A stretch of 64,000 nt of DNA from Archegozetes longisetosus (GCA_018873245.2 JAEMBT020000002.1:868001-932000), one strand, 5' to 3'. Positions 1-12,540 are shown, counted from the first letter of the stretch. The notes: generated by a model from the letters alone, not told the origin. Made by a program: numbers and translations.

Positions 1-748
1 TTAATACCCAGTAATCTGTCGACCATAACTACGTGACATTTTTCAAACTCATGTTTTCCTTTATTTATGCATTGGGAAGCATTTAATAACTTTTGTTTCC
101 ACTTCTGATCCTTTTTGCACAACCGATTCAATTGATTCTTAACAGTGAAAAGCAGTATTGAGAAGAACTGCTTAACTAAACCACTCTTACATCTCTTCGA
201 ATAATTTTCTAGAGATTTTACATCTCCGAATGTATGACTTTATATAAAAATGGAAATAAAATTGATTATTTGACTTTGATAAAATCGTATTGTTTATTTT
301 TTAAAAATTATATGAGAAACGAGCGAATAGTTTCTCATAACCTCAAAGTATGACTATTGATTTTTAACTTTCGATTTGAAGAAAACCTTTTCTGTTTTGA
401 TATTAAGTTGAAACCTTCTATAGAAATAATTGAATACCCATAATGTTACAACATTTTTACCTATGTTTTGATTTAAATAAAAAAATTAAGGAAAAAGATT
501 CTCATTTCTCAGCTTTCAAACTGTAGAAGATTCTTCTTTATCAAGTCTTACTTGCAATAACTGGCCATGTCTTCGCTCTTCTCCGGAAATTTTCTACTGA
601 AATTGCCTAAAATGATAATACGAGCAAATATTTCATCTGCAGTTTTATCCGAGCCTTGAGTGCATTTCAGAACTGCTCCAAGAACAATTGAACCGAAATT
701 AAAAGCCACTAATAAGACAAAAATATCTAAAACTTTGATGTTTATCAT
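1..748 (-). CDS. 12-Cys secreted family, copy A (5' part, runs off left edge)
   Basis: Exon 1 is 748-552 and exon 2 is 237 to beyond position 1. Exon 1 encodes a hydrophobic signal peptide (VLDIFVLLVAF core), the first Cys (LKC), the motif ILGNFSRKFPE and the second Cys, and ends TAT TGC AA before GTAAGA. Exon 2 starts after the acceptor TATAAAG, restores the frame and reads NYSKRC, VKQFFSILLF, NRLCKK, SQCINKG and FEKC, then leaves the window at a DRLLGI motif. What is visible has no stop or frameshift. The remaining exons should lie to the left of the window. Role unknown; secretion is inferred from the signal peptide. Confidence 0.8.
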
Positions 749-1620
749 GTTTTAAGTTTCACTTAATAAATATTTAAAGTTTATCTAAGTATTTAAATAT
801 CAAAAATTTTCAAAAAAATTTCCTTCTTTCAGATCCTAAATAAAATATTTTGAAAGTGAGTCAACTAGAAAAACAAGTTCCTATATAGATAAAAGATTAG
901 AGATCACTAATAAATAGAGTATGGTATGATCACTTGAGCCTCGAAGAATATTTTTATTAATTTAATCCCAATAATTAACCTTTAATTTTCAAGAGTTTTT
1001 TACGTATTAATGTTGACCGAAGAAAAGTATTGTATAACTAGACTAGAAAATAAATATTTGACGAGTAAGTCTGAGTTTAAAGATTTAAAAATGCCTAAAA
1101 GTATATTTTATCAAAAGTTGATTCGTCTTTTACGTCAATTTAGGTCAATTTTTAATCAAAATAGATTCGTTAAATGAATTTGAAATTAAATTTAAAGCTT
1201 TTATCTATTGAACGGTTGCCCCAATCTACTATATACTATCTAATATACTTTATTGAATTTAAATGTAATAATTAGTGATCAATTATTTCCTTCTATGTTA
1301 TATCGAATTCGAGAATTCTATAGTCTAAAGACCAAAGTTTTTCGAGACTTAAGAAGTTCTTTTCTCGAAAATACTATGCTCTATTTATAGACAACTTAAA
1401 TAGATATCACGTGTGATTACTTCAACACCATTAACAGAAAAATTATGATCTTATGAACTTATGTTTAATTTTTTGCACATCTATGTTCACTTTTCCTAAT
1501 TTTACAGTTAATTAACAAGCGTTTGCCTATTTAGATTTTAAACTGATAAAAATTCAAAAATTTGGTCATGACTTACGGATTGTAATTTTGGTAAACAGCC
1601 CCTATAAGTAATGATCGACA
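749..1620. other. AT-rich spacer upstream of copy A
   Basis: No coding frame, family exon or transposon end was seen in this stretch. It should contain the promoter of copy A, but no clear core element stands out. Confidence 0.4.
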
Positions 1621-1637
1621 TAGACTGGCCTGAGCCT

Positions 1638-1751
<114 letters not shown>

Positions 1752-1832
1752 TGTAAAACTGAGTCTATGCTTATCCTTGCTTATGAGATACATAAAAAAT
1801 ATTATAGCTAACGTTATGAATCTTTGGATGTA

Positions 1833-2328
1833 CAATACTTTTCATAAGAGTGTGAGTTTGCACTGAATAGTCAATTCTGATAAGACTTCAATTTTTGTTA
1901 ATCTTTTAATATCGCATTTTGAATCTTCAAAAAACTAATTAGTAATCCAAACAACTTATAAGTCATACCCAAAATCGCTCAGTCAGTCATTTTCTGTTCA
2001 ATCGAAGGCATGCTCTTTTAATGTTATAATAAGAATATGGGCTAATTACAAGTTTTGGGTGAAGATACTTAGCTCTTATTATATTTGATTGGATGTCGAT
2101 TAAAGTCATCATTTAAGTGATTTGGTTTATAATACTAACAAACATGTTTCAATTAAATAGAAAGTGACTGACTTTGATTTTTAGTGATTTTGGTTATGAC
2201 TTTAAGTTATTTGGATTACTAATTAGTTGTTTGAAGATTTAAAATGCGATATTAAAAGATTAACAAAAATTGAAGTCTCATCAGAATTGACTATTCAGTG
2301 CAAACTCACACTCTTATGAAAAGTATTG
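1833..2328. mobile_element. Palindromic MITE, 496 bp, TA target
   Basis: The two ends are inverted copies of each other over roughly 190 bp (left CAATACTTTTCATAAGAG, right CTCTTATGAAAAGTATTG), separated by a short less-matched centre. TA dinucleotides flank both ends (1831-1832 and 2329-2330), as in Tc1/mariner-type insertions. No coding capacity. Confidence 0.88.
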
Positions 2329-2373
2329 TACTCTAAGGTAGAGTCGATCAAAAAGGCTACGCTGTTTGTTGTA

Positions 2374-2688
2374 CAATCAAAGGAAACACAACGAAGCAGC
2401 TTTTTTTACTTTTCTACAGTTAAAATCACGCACTGATTATAAAGCACTTAAATGTGAATAAGTAGAGGAGAAAAGTTTACAAAATTTTGAGTGTTCAAAG
2501 TTTACGTATGATTGAAATAAGGACTAAGAACATCATTGCATTGACTGAGCACAAAGTATTAATTTACTAACCAGTATTTCTGACAGGGAAAAGTTGTACA
2601 TGGCTTCATATATCAGCTTTTTTGCTTTAAGATTTGAACTCTAAAAAGTAAACTTTTTTCACTGCTTCGTTTTTGTTTCCTTTGATTG
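2374..2688. mobile_element. MITE, 315 bp, TA target
   Basis: Terminal inverted repeats of about 45 bp, starting CAATCAAAGGAAACA and continuing into an ACGAAGCAG segment on both ends, with TA at 2372-2373 and 2689-2690. Non-coding. It lies only 45 bp from the preceding MITE but has different ends, so it is a separate family. Confidence 0.85.
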
Positions 2689-2690
2689 TA

Positions 2691-3300
2691 CATAAATACT
2701 GTGGCTGTATTACGGGTTAGCACTAGCTTTTTCTGACATTTAATCACAAATATTTGACATTTTGTTTTATCTCCAATTCGATAAACAACAATTACTTGTT
2801 GGTAAAATAGGTAAATACATAGTATGATGAAACAGTAGCAATATTCTTAGCTTTACGACACTTTCATATGCAACGCAATTAGAAGTGACTGCAGTCAAGT
2901 CCCATAACTAGACATCCCATAGTAAACAATTGATGAACATCTGACAACCTTTTAGTTTTCATTTGTGTTTTCTCCTAAAACACTATTTAATAGAAATATA
3001 ATTATTTCATATATTTTTATACTGTATTCAAACAATTTATTTATTGAATTTTATTAATAATGTTTAATCAGGTATGGCTTTACTTTTTTGGTTTGAAGAT
3101 TCTTTATGAGACTATTTTCAAGCAAGCAATTCAAGTTCAAATTGGATTCATGTTAGACGGCTGTAAACTTTAGGAGGTTTGGTATCAGCTTTTCATTCCC
3201 CCAGAAGAGTCGTTAAGATTTAATCTTTAATAACGTTTAACATTTGATGTAATGTTTTTATCATCTTATTATGCGTTTAATATTCACACTGTTTGATACG
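2691..3300. other. Spacer before the hAT element
   Basis: AT-rich sequence; I see no gene, RNA or transposon end in it. The last bases (3301-3308, GTTATGAG) are the target duplication of the following hAT element. Confidence 0.35.
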
Positions 3301-3308
3301 GTTATGAG

Positions 3309-6041
3309 CTAAGACACTTTCATTATTTAATCAAATAATTTCAAATAATTTTATTTTTATCAAATTATTTTAAATAAATTATTTGATCAAACATTTTGAA
3401 ATAATATCAAATAATTTTCTACTTTTCTCGGATAATTTTTTCAAAACCGTAAAAATTAGAATTACTTTTCAGAAACAAACTTTCGATTAATCAATACTTT
3501 TAAAAGCTATAATTCATGCACCAAAACATAAAATATCTAAAGTAATACATAATTAGGTGCTTTGAATAGTAAACACAATGAATGAAATGAACACGCATTT
3601 TATAAATTGTATTTTGATATGATGATTGTGTGTAATGATTATGTGTAATAGTCGTGATTTAATTTATTTAAATATAATTGTCATCAAACATCAAACGCTT
3701 ATTAGTTTTGGCGAATAGAAAGTAAGTTTAAACGATACTTCAATTATAAATAATTAATAAAAAATTTTCTAAACAGAAGATGTCTGAAATAGAGGACAAT
3801 CTTTGTTTTGGTAATGAATGCGTTGAACTAAATGAGACCACAATTGATGTTCAATATATGCAAAATTTAGCGAATGATATTCAAAAGAGAGACAAATGTC
3901 TGAAAATACTATTATAGACTCTGAAGAAGTAGTTATTCCGAATGATTCCCAAATGAATAGTTTTATTGATTTAACAGAAAGCGAATATTCGAGTTCAAAT
4001 GAATCAAAACGCCGAAAAACTCAAAGAAAGATAATCAGCAAAAGGTTTAAAAAAGGAAACAAAATAACTGTCCAAATGAGAGTTAATGAATATAAAGAGC
4101 CATTTATTGTCAAAGACGACAAAATGTATTGCAATATATGTAATGTTTTTGTTAACTTCAAGCATAAAAATGTCATCGATTTTCACCTGAACTCTAATAG
4201 GGACTCAAAAACAATTCAAATCAATTGAAAATTGTTAACAGCTTTGAGAAGCAAAATGAAAAAGAAATGTTTCTCAACGATTTGGTTTTAATGTTGACCT
4301 CAACTAATATTCCTATTGAAAAAACTAATAATCAAGAATTCAGAGCTTTCTTCACAAAGTATTGCAAATTCGGAGATCAGATTCCGTTAGCCGACTGTTT
4401 GAGAAAACGAATACCAAAAGTTTATGCAAATAAACAAAAGGATATCATCGAATCATTGAGTAAAGTTGATGGGTTTTCAGTCATTGTCGACGAAACACAA
4501 GACAAGAAATATCGAGCAGTTATTAATATATTGATTACTCCATCAGCGATTGATTTTCCGTTGAACGATGATTTTCGCCTTAAGTCAATTCTTATTAATA
4601 CTTTATTCTTGAACACAACAGTTGATAGCGATGCGATTGTTCGCGAAACTAATAAAGTTATAGCAAATTCAGGATTAGATTTCGATAAAATCACAGCATC
4701 TGTTAGTGATAATGCCAGCTATATGATGACAGCATTTAAAACATTTAAGGTTCTTTGGCCTAACTCAATACACATCACATGTCATTCACATATTTTTAAT
4801 TTGGTCGCAGAAACCTTTAGATATAGTTTTATTGAAGTGGATGAATTCATGGCAAAAATGAAATCTTTTTTCAAGAAATCGAGAGTCAGGCGTAAAATAT
4901 ATTTTGAAACTTGTGGTAAATCTATTCCTAAGACTTCCATTACCAGATGGAACTCATGGCTTGAAGCTATCGCTATTCATGAAAATTTATTTAAATTTTA
5001 CGGTGATTTGATCAGAAATTTAACAAATGCTAAAATCAGTTCTCCATTAATACCAATATTGAGAAGAATGATAGAAAATCCTATTTTGTACGAACAAATT
5101 AAGTTCATTAAAAGTATTTCTCAGCCGATTATTGATGCAGTTCTGTCCACTCAGAGGCAAGACATAATGACAACCAACATCTTTAAATATTGTTCAGACT
5201 TAATGGCAATTTTTCGTGAAATGTATGCTAACGTTGATGTAAATGATTACCTCGATATTTATAGAAAAGAGCTGAATGAATATGACTTTTCGCGTTTCAA
5301 ACAATCGGTAATCGATTGTCTTAACCAAACTTTACTTAAATTGGAGTTATATTTTGATTTTGGTAAAGAGCCAGCTATGGGTTTTCTAAAAACTATGGAA
5401 ATATTTTATCCTCAGAGGGCTAAGAACAATACACGATCTGTTGATGAGTTGATTAAAGAGTTAGTATCAATACCTGAAATGAATAATTTGATAAATTCTG
5501 GTGATTTATTGAAGGTTTCACAGCTCTCTTCTGAATTCAAGTCATATATTAATTATGTTAAAGAATACGAAAAGCCAGAAAATATTAAAACCAACGTTTA
5601 TATTCCGAATTTTGGAAATCTAACTTCAAGAACTGGAAATTAATGGCACCGATTGTTTTTAAATACTTATTTGTTCCTATTTCTAGTGCTGAGATTGAAC
5701 GATCGTTCAGTTGTTACAACAATATTCTCAGTGATAAAAGACATAATCTCTCTGAAGAAAGTTTGAAGTATTTAACTTCTCTCTATTATAATTGCATGTA
5801 AACTCTTCTGTAAATTATCAAATTCAATTTATTAAAATGTTCAAATTAGAAAATCTTCGGCTTATTTATTGCAGTAATTATTTAAACTACAATTTTATGA
5901 CATGAACTTCCTGAATAATAGGTTTAGATGTGAAAATTTGTCAAATAATTTTAACAAATACTCAAATAATTAGACCAATTTTCTCAAATAGTTACTCAAA
6001 TAATTTGACCCCTACTTTCTCAAATAATAAAAGTGTCTTAG
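3309..6041 (+). mobile_element. hAT DNA transposon, near full length (2733 bp)
   Basis: Terminal inverted repeats CTAAGACACTTTCATTATTT on the left and CTAAGACACTTTTATTATTT on the right (reverse complement) are flanked by an exact 8-bp duplication GTTATGAG (3301-3308 and 6042-6049), the hAT target-site length. Just inside each end are many copies of CAAATAATT in both orientations (3340-3420 and 5938-6020), typical of subterminal transposase-binding repeats. The element carries a hAT transposase (3896-5801) broken by frameshifts, so it is probably no longer autonomous unless these are assembly errors. Confidence 0.95.
3896..5801 (+). pseudogene. hAT transposase, split over three frames
   Basis: Frame one (3896-4228) has an acidic N-terminus, a basic stretch and a Cys-Cys-His motif (MYCNICNVF then DFHLNSN) that looks like a BED-type zinc finger. 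Frame two (about 4201-5643) carries the RNase H-like core: Asp in VIVDETQD (residue 89 of the frame counted from 4225), Asp in SDNASYMMTAF (162), CHSH (186-189) and TRW near 240. Frame three (about 5612-5801) carries the hAT dimerisation end, SSAEIERSFS, which contains the catalytic Glu, and KRHNLSEE. The breaks fall near 4200-4226 and 5625-5640. A further short frame starting at 3780 (MSEIEDN) just upstream may be part of the original N-terminus. The domain order and the flanking hAT ends make the assignment secure. Confidence 0.9.
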
Positions 6042-6318
6042 GTTATGAGTTAAACACAGTGTTATGCAGTAGCGTAACCTTAAGTAATTTGAGTCAAGTC
6101 TTCATATTTTCTAGAAATTACATCCAAACTAATGCTAAGTTATTTAACACTTTTGCTTTTTCATTGTCACATCACTTATACGTACTACTATTGACATCAC
6201 ATTAACTATACTACACCTTAAATATATAAACAAAGGTTTTGTTTTCTTACGGAGGAAGACTCTTAGACACCAAACGTAAAACATGAAAGGAGAATCCTAA
6301 GGTCTCAATCTTCTTGTA

Positions 6319-6467
6319 CTATCGACAAAATAAATACTTTCCAAACTTTCTTTTCGCGCTTACTTATCTACGAATAACATGAATATCCACACAATCACAG
6401 TTTATAACTTATTCGTAGATAAGTAAGCGCGAAAAGAAAGTTTGGAAAGTATTTATTTTGTCGATAG
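6319..6467. mobile_element. Perfect-palindrome MITE, 149 bp, TA target
   Basis: Two 59-bp arms (6319-6377 and 6409-6467) are perfect inverted copies separated by a 31-bp loop. The ends read CTATCGACAAAATAAATACT, and TA lies on each side (6317-6318, 6468-6469). The lack of divergence between arms suggests a recent insertion or gene conversion. No coding capacity. Confidence 0.92.
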
Positions 6468-6469
6468 TA

Positions 6470-8050
6470 CGTGTAAATTTTAATTTTTATACTGTGTCGT
6501 TTTGCCTACCTTTTTCTTATTTTTTCTTAAAGAATCCAAAACCAATTCTAACCATTAATGCCCGACTATACCCTTGGACAGAGGCGTAACAACGGATCAT
6601 ATTCTATTTTAAGTCTCTTTGAGTCATGGAATCTATTTTGTAGTTAAAAGTTATTTTAAAACTTTATTAGAGGGAGCCTTTGGGTGAGGGCATTATAATC
6701 AAAATATCATTTCAACTTTTTAATGAATGTTACAAATATCTGTGAATCTTATGGATTTTCGTGTTAACATTTTTAAAACTGTAAAAATTTTACAGATGTT
6801 TTATATTAATGTTCTTTGGGATAATTTGTGAGAACCATAAGAAAAGCATATGCAAATGTTATTTTGTCGTGTTATTGTAGTTTTTACTCATTTTTATTTT
6901 AATTCATTTTCATATTTTTTTATGATAAAACAAAGGGTCGCAGTCAAATAAAGACTAATATTTATTGAGAATAAATATTGGTTCCAGAACTTAAGGTGAA
7001 TATTTTAGCTCCTAGTTATGCGGTTTGGTTTTGTAGCTCGGACCGAAACGGTATAAAATTCATATAAAAAGCTTAATTTTCCTCCACAATAAAGTTATTA
7101 AATCTAGAAATAATAAATTTTCAGTCAAATAATACAAAAAAACTTACAAAAGATGAGAATAATAAATGAGTAATGAGTAATGATGAGCATAAGTTAACTT
7201 TGAGGTGCGCTGTGCTTCAAGCTCTATTAGGTCGATCTGTGAGCTTGTAACCTCAAGTTTGAAGCGCAGCTCAACTGAAGCCTAGTAACAAATTTCTCTG
7301 AAAAACCATTTAAAATGTCGAAATAGCTTTTAGATTTCAATGAAATATGAATAAACATCTTTTATTAGCTTTTCTATAACAGTTAATGTAATTTTTGATA
7401 TAGTTCTTATAATTCCATGATTAAGTAGAGATTTCAGTGTATTTGTAAATGAATGTTTTGCTGGAAAAACAAGACAAGCTCTCTTAACTTATTTTTAAAT
7501 TTTTCAATCGAATTAGAAAGTTCAAACTCTATTTGTGTTCCCATATCAAGATACAACTTATTGGCTAACCGATGCATCTTTTTGCAAAAGCTTTCAAAGT
7601 TTATACCTTTAATGAACGAGCTATAAAAATAATCTTACACTCAATTCAAAAGAACGATGAAAATAAGTCTATGGGATTCTGGCTATCCATACACTCGGGA
7701 TCTCATGATATATTTTAATAGAGGTGATCATCCTGATCAAAATTGTCAATGGACCCACCTCTGTATAACTTATAGTTTATCCGCTAGAAGTCCTTAAAAT
7801 AAACGTTTACCCGAGATACCAATTCCCACAGAATTTTTGAATGATATCTACGTGGAATCGGAGGACCAAGAGTAAGTATCAGCGGCGACTTTTAGGGGTG
7901 TTGAGTGGGGGCAGAGGGTGGGGTCCCCACCTATGCATTAATCTATCAATAATAACCAATAACTATATCTTATATTATATAATTGATAGCCAGGGTTTGT
8001 CAAACTTCTTTATTTGTACTTTTTGTAGATTGTAATTGACTATCAAAAAG
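6470..8050. other. Spacer with a small GC-rich patch
   Basis: No recognised gene. A GC-rich patch at about 7860-7935 includes the near-palindrome GGTGGGGTCCCCACC (7917-7931), out of keeping with the surrounding AT-rich DNA. A minus-strand frame near 7640-7440 (containing FCKKMHRLANKLY) follows an acceptor-like TTTTATAG but shows no family motif, so I do not call it. Confidence 0.3.
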
Positions 8051-8058
8051 CTCATCAC

Positions 8059-8234
8059 CGATAAAAAATGTTAATATCACGCATCGTTTCAGGAAATTTG
8101 ATTTCACAATCACCAAAAGTAATGATTTGAGCAAATAGTTGATCATTTTCATCAGATTTTGTACTACAACCTAATTGTTCCTGTCCATCAGCAGGATGCC
8201 AGTATTTCACAATTAAAACAACTAGAAATAAGCT
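8059..8234 (-). pseudogene. 12-Cys secreted family, relic exon 1 (copy P)
   Basis: Reading minus strand from 8234, a hydrophobic run (LFLVVLIV) is followed by LGCSTKSDENDQLFAQIITF, then GDCEIKFPE, matching family exon 1 including the first Cys and the GDxxxKFPE motif. The exon would end CG before GTGATG, in the usual phase. There is no in-frame Met, a TAG stop lies directly upstream, and the cysteine that normally ends exon 1 is Tyr (FYR). No exons 2 or 3 were found downstream. A decayed, isolated exon. Confidence 0.7.
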
Positions 8235-8239
8235 CTATA

Positions 8240-9945
8240 GACTCAGGTACAAAGTGAGTAATTATCCAACTAATGTTTCACACTTACTCCTCCAACTAAG
8301 GAAATTCTACAGTTACTCTTTTGTTCAACTTAATATAATCAAGTTTAGCAAAGTTTAACCAATCTTCAATAAATTTTGACGAAACACATTACAACATGAT
8401 TTATGAGAAAAAAGTATCTACAGGTAAGCTTCGATACAACTCGATTGAAGTGATTGAAGGACATAACTCGCTATAATAAGATTGAGTTATATCATTTGAT
8501 GCAATTTATTCAAAAGCATTTTAATGGTCTATGTAAAAAGTTATGTCCGATAGTTATGAGTAAAACAAATTTTATTTATAAAACCCATATTACGATATCA
8601 AGACTTCAAGACTCATCGCCTTCGCGGAACTGCTCAAACTATCTCCGAACAGTCCTATCAATGACTGCATTCTGGTACACCCTATTGATATTTCGTGCAG
8701 CCTCTGAAGCATTTGATCCGCGATGAAATTCATATAAAATGACATGTCTTATATGACTGTCTCGTGAAGACATATCCATCACCGGTTAATATTGATTGAC
8801 ATCACTATTATTAATAATAGCAAATGAAGGCAAGTATTGGATGTATTCAAACGTTAGATAAACGATTTGTCAGCAATAACAAGTCACACAAAAATAAAAT
8901 CAAAAATAACATCACCTTATTGGATATAACTTTTTACATGGACCGTTATTTCAAGCATAATATAGTAGCATTTTTTATACTTTTCAATGCATATCATATC
9001 TGTATATAATTTTGATTGTGCATCAGAGTTTTACTTTGCATTTAAAGAAAATATTTTTAAGACAGGTTTTCTCTGATTTTTAACCAGATTTAGAGCACAA
9101 ACACAAACAGCGTTTGCAGCATTTAATTTGTGTGTAATGTCATAGAAAACTAAACTAATAGTTTATGAGTACAAAAATGTGAACTTTCATAAAACTTTTA
9201 AGCTTGTGAGATATTCTCTTTAAATACTGTAAATTATTTGCGAAAAACTGTTTTAATAAAATAGAGTTTAGTGACAATTTTACCCAAATTTGGAGAAAAT
9301 AGGTTTAGAAAAGTGAGCTAAAGATAATTTGATGCACAACCAAAATTATATACAGGTATGAATTCGTTATCTGTCTTTTATGTTTTATGTGGTCGCATTC
9401 AAAATTAAGTAGTAATCGACTTAATATTTGTCCACAGTTTTACTATTGTAAGTGTTTAACTTTAACTTCATTATAACTAAATGATAAATGTAGTTAGGAG
9501 TGTTTCGTTCACTTAGCTATTTAGAGCACACCTTAACAACGTGTCAAACAAAACAGTCTCAACAATTCATTTAATGATTTAATATAGTTATATTGATACA
9601 TTTTTTAAGATTAAAATTTTTCGTTTCATCCGATGATCATCTATTGATAGCTAAGGGATTGAAGTAGATGTAGTAAAATTGATCTTTTGCTAGATCTGAA
9701 TTTAGATTGACATCACGTTAAAACTGAGTGAAATTCCAAACATAATTTAATAACGTACTTGGATAAAAGTTACAAAACAACTTTTTTGTTACGAAATCAG
9801 ATTAGACTTCTCTGAATAAAGTGTAGGAAAATTTTCTTTCAATATCTAATGTTATCAAAAATAATCATCAAGGTATTAGCAAATAATAATTATTTTCATC
9901 AGTTAAGGGCTAATAAAAGTGTCAAATTTTCAACTTTCACTATAA
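8240..9945. other. Spacer, no recognised gene
   Basis: Small open frames (for example 8454-8726 and 8824-9009 on +) lack recognisable domains or consistent splice context. I see no transposon ends here. Confidence 0.35.
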
Positions 9946-10761
9946 TTACTCAATGATTAGTTGAAAATGAACGCTTTTTTCGTAATTTATTTTGTTATCT
10001 AACTTATTTTTAGCAAAAATTTTGCATTCAATAAAGAGTATGACTCCAAGCATTGGATTTTTAAAGTGTACGAAAACAAAAGGCGATAGATCATTATAAG
10101 ACTTATTATTAGTAGAAAAATATTTATAATCAACACCTTCGGAGGGATAGTATTCTAATAGTCCAATGCTTTCTTCATCAAAACCATTCTCTCCACGACA
10201 TGAAATATGAATACCATGACTACTGATTCCTGAAGAATTTCGAAGACTTCCAGACTCCTGTAACTTCCAATTGATCACTGGTTCTAAGTTTATTAAGATG
10301 CATGGACTTTTGATCCTCAAACCATAATATTTTGATTCACTGCATGATGTATTCATTGTTTGATTTAATAAGAAACAGTAAAAGTGATCACAGGACTTGC
10401 ACTCTAAAATATCTGAATTATTACACTTTAAATTTTCGCTCATTCTAGACTTATATGGCTTTAGGAACTTGACCAAATTTTCCAAAAGAGGATCGTATGT
10501 CTTACGATTGATCCAAATTAAATTTGTTTGTTTTTCATAAAAAGGTCGCACTTCAAAATTTGTATCCACTTTATTATAATTGGACAAAATAAAAATAGAT
10601 ATAACAATTAGTATCAATGCTACGAAAAGCGAAGTGTACATCATTATTTCCGAACATTTAATTTTATCGCATTTAGTTTTAGTACTTTCTCGAGATATTC
10701 TCTTAGTTCCATCGTCATCAAGATGTTCACCGATAAAACATGTTGTTGCGCTTGTATCCAT
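9946..10761 (-). CDS. Na+/K+-ATPase beta-subunit-like protein, single exon
   Basis: A 271-aa type II membrane protein. Residues 1-38 are a charged cytoplasmic tail, and 40-60 form the single transmembrane helix (MMYTSLFVALILIVISIFIL). The remainder is an extracellular domain with several N-glycosylation sites (NNS, NQT, NTS, NSS, NKS). Family landmarks in order are SPCILINLEPVINW (family PCxxLKLNxIxxW), HISCRGE (CxG), YYPSEGVDYKYF (YYPxxG), SPFVFVHFKNP (PLVAVQFxNP) and LFIECKIFAKN (IxCxxWAxNI). This subunit assembles with the P-type ATPase alpha chain and takes it to the plasma membrane. It is shorter than typical members (about 300 aa) and has no introns, so it may be a retrocopy or a divergent paralogue. 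The frame is intact, and it sits alone among the secreted-protein cluster. Confidence 0.85.
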   Translation of the reverse strand: MDTSATTCFIGEHLDDDGTKRISRESTKTKCDKIKCSEIMMYTSLFVALILIVISIFILSNYNKVDTNFEVRPFYEKQTNLIWINRKTYDPLLENLVKFLKPYKSRMSENLKCNNSDILECKSCDHFYCFLLNQTMNTSCSESKYYGLRIKSPCILINLEPVINWKLQESGSLRNSSGISSHGIHISCRGENGFDEESIGLLEYYPSEGVDYKYFSTNNKSYNDLSPFVFVHFKNPMLGVILFIECKIFAKNKLDNKINYEKSVHFQLIIE

Positions 10762-10769
10762 TGTTTAGG

Positions 10770-12540
10770 TTTATAACACTTTTAAGGTTTAGAGACAGTC
10801 AAAAACTTTTAGAGATTGAGAGAAAACTTTTATGAATACTTTTGTTAATAGAAGACCACTACAGATCAAATAGATTTGTGATGAGTATTAGTTTTTGTTC
10901 AGTATTCAAAATTTTGATATAGAACTTGTTAAAAGCTTTCGCTACAATTCATTGATGACTTTTTAGTTCTTAAAGTAGGTCTTAAAGTAGGAAAATATTT
11001 GACGAAATAAAACTTGAAGCTTATCTTACTTTCAAGCAAACAAAGTAATTAATGAGAGGCATAATCAAAAATAAATACAAGTCCTTGAATAGAAGGCCAG
11101 TTTCAAATCAAGAATATTGTGGAAAACTTTCAGTTAATGTAAAGCAACAAGTATGATCTGTAAAGAGTGTTGTGGATGACTAAATCTACATTAAATTTAA
11201 TACTAAGTCTAATATCAAGTCCAACACCTTTGAGAAGACTTTCTTGAAAAATGCAAATAAAAACTCAAAAAAATTTCATTAACGAGTGTTTTAGTACTCT
11301 TAAGAGAACGTCAAAAAGCATGTTCTTGTTACTTGCTATTCAAGCACACGAAGTCATTTTTCATGATTATGAAATAAGCTGATAAAAATCACAGCAAATA
11401 TCCTTGATTTTCTGGTTAATCAGTCTGGCGACCATTTCAAAAGAGGAATTAGTCGATCATGAGTCGCCGGATTTGGTGGTTTTTAATTTTTTTATTTTAC
11501 TGCTCAAAACTCATAACTATAAGGTTGAATTGTAAGTCAAAAAACTTGTGAGTTATCTTATATTGACTGTCAACTTCAGTTTAAATTGTTTCTCGCGGAG
11601 TCAGGGCTAGATTTAATGCAAAAACTGAACTAAGTATTAAGTTTCACAATAAAATTAATGTCTGAGAGAAAATCTGGTAAAGTTAATAGTAGTTTTCAAG
11701 TGAATTTTTTCCTTTTCCTACTCGTCAACTAAAATTTTGCTTATTAGGCGATGTCAGAGAAGTAATACATATGATGTTTTCATCATGTCATAACTAGAGC
11801 ATTGCGAAAAGTCAATTAGAAAAGTTAAAAAGAGTCAATTGATTAAAGTCAAATATAATTAAGAGAAATCTCAATAAAACTCGTCTAAGACAAATGTTAA
11901 ATAATTGGTATTCGCTAATACAGATCGTCCAAAATAAAACTAAACTCAGATAAAGCAGTTAAAGGCTTTTACAATTTGATACTTTAATCGCAAGTAATAT
12001 CAATTACTCATATACTGAAAACTTGATCTGTCAAAATGAACTTTTATTGATTTAATGTGGTATACAAAAATAGTGTTTAGAAATGTTCTCCACAACATAT
12101 GCTTATCAATGCTATTAATGTCAATTATAGTCGCACTTGTTGATCCTTTTTTACCAAATTTATCAGTAAGTTCTTCTCTAGTTCGATCACAAGACTTATT
12201 TGACAAATAAGTTTTATGGATAAAAACTCTTTGCTTTATTGAGAAGACCATTTTAAATACTACTTTTGTTTTATCTCAAACATTATGATTAAAAGTTGAC
12301 TTTTCTTTTACCCATTTCAAACTTGATTCATAGCTGCATCTAATCGATACGTAATATTAAAGAAAAATTGTACTCAAAATCTGAGTTTAATTGTATTTTG
12401 GACAATCTTATATATTAAATTTAGTTATTTTATTCTTTGTCATGTTTCAAATGATTAATTGGTTTTCAATTAAAATGATATATTGAAGATTCTTGTTATT
12501 GTATTATTAATTAGAGTATATCTACGTGTTTATTTATATG
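10770..12540. other. Spacer upstream of the ATPase beta-like gene
   Basis: No supported gene. A small minus-strand frame at 12000-12251 has no recognisable feature. The part nearest 10770 should include the promoter of the ATPase beta-like gene; no clear TATA box was identified. Confidence 0.3.

Noticed and set aside
1833-2688. Inverted repeats considered as a CRISPR-like or bacterial repeat array.
   Set aside because: The repeats are paired inverted arms with TA duplications, and the whole window is spliced eukaryotic DNA.
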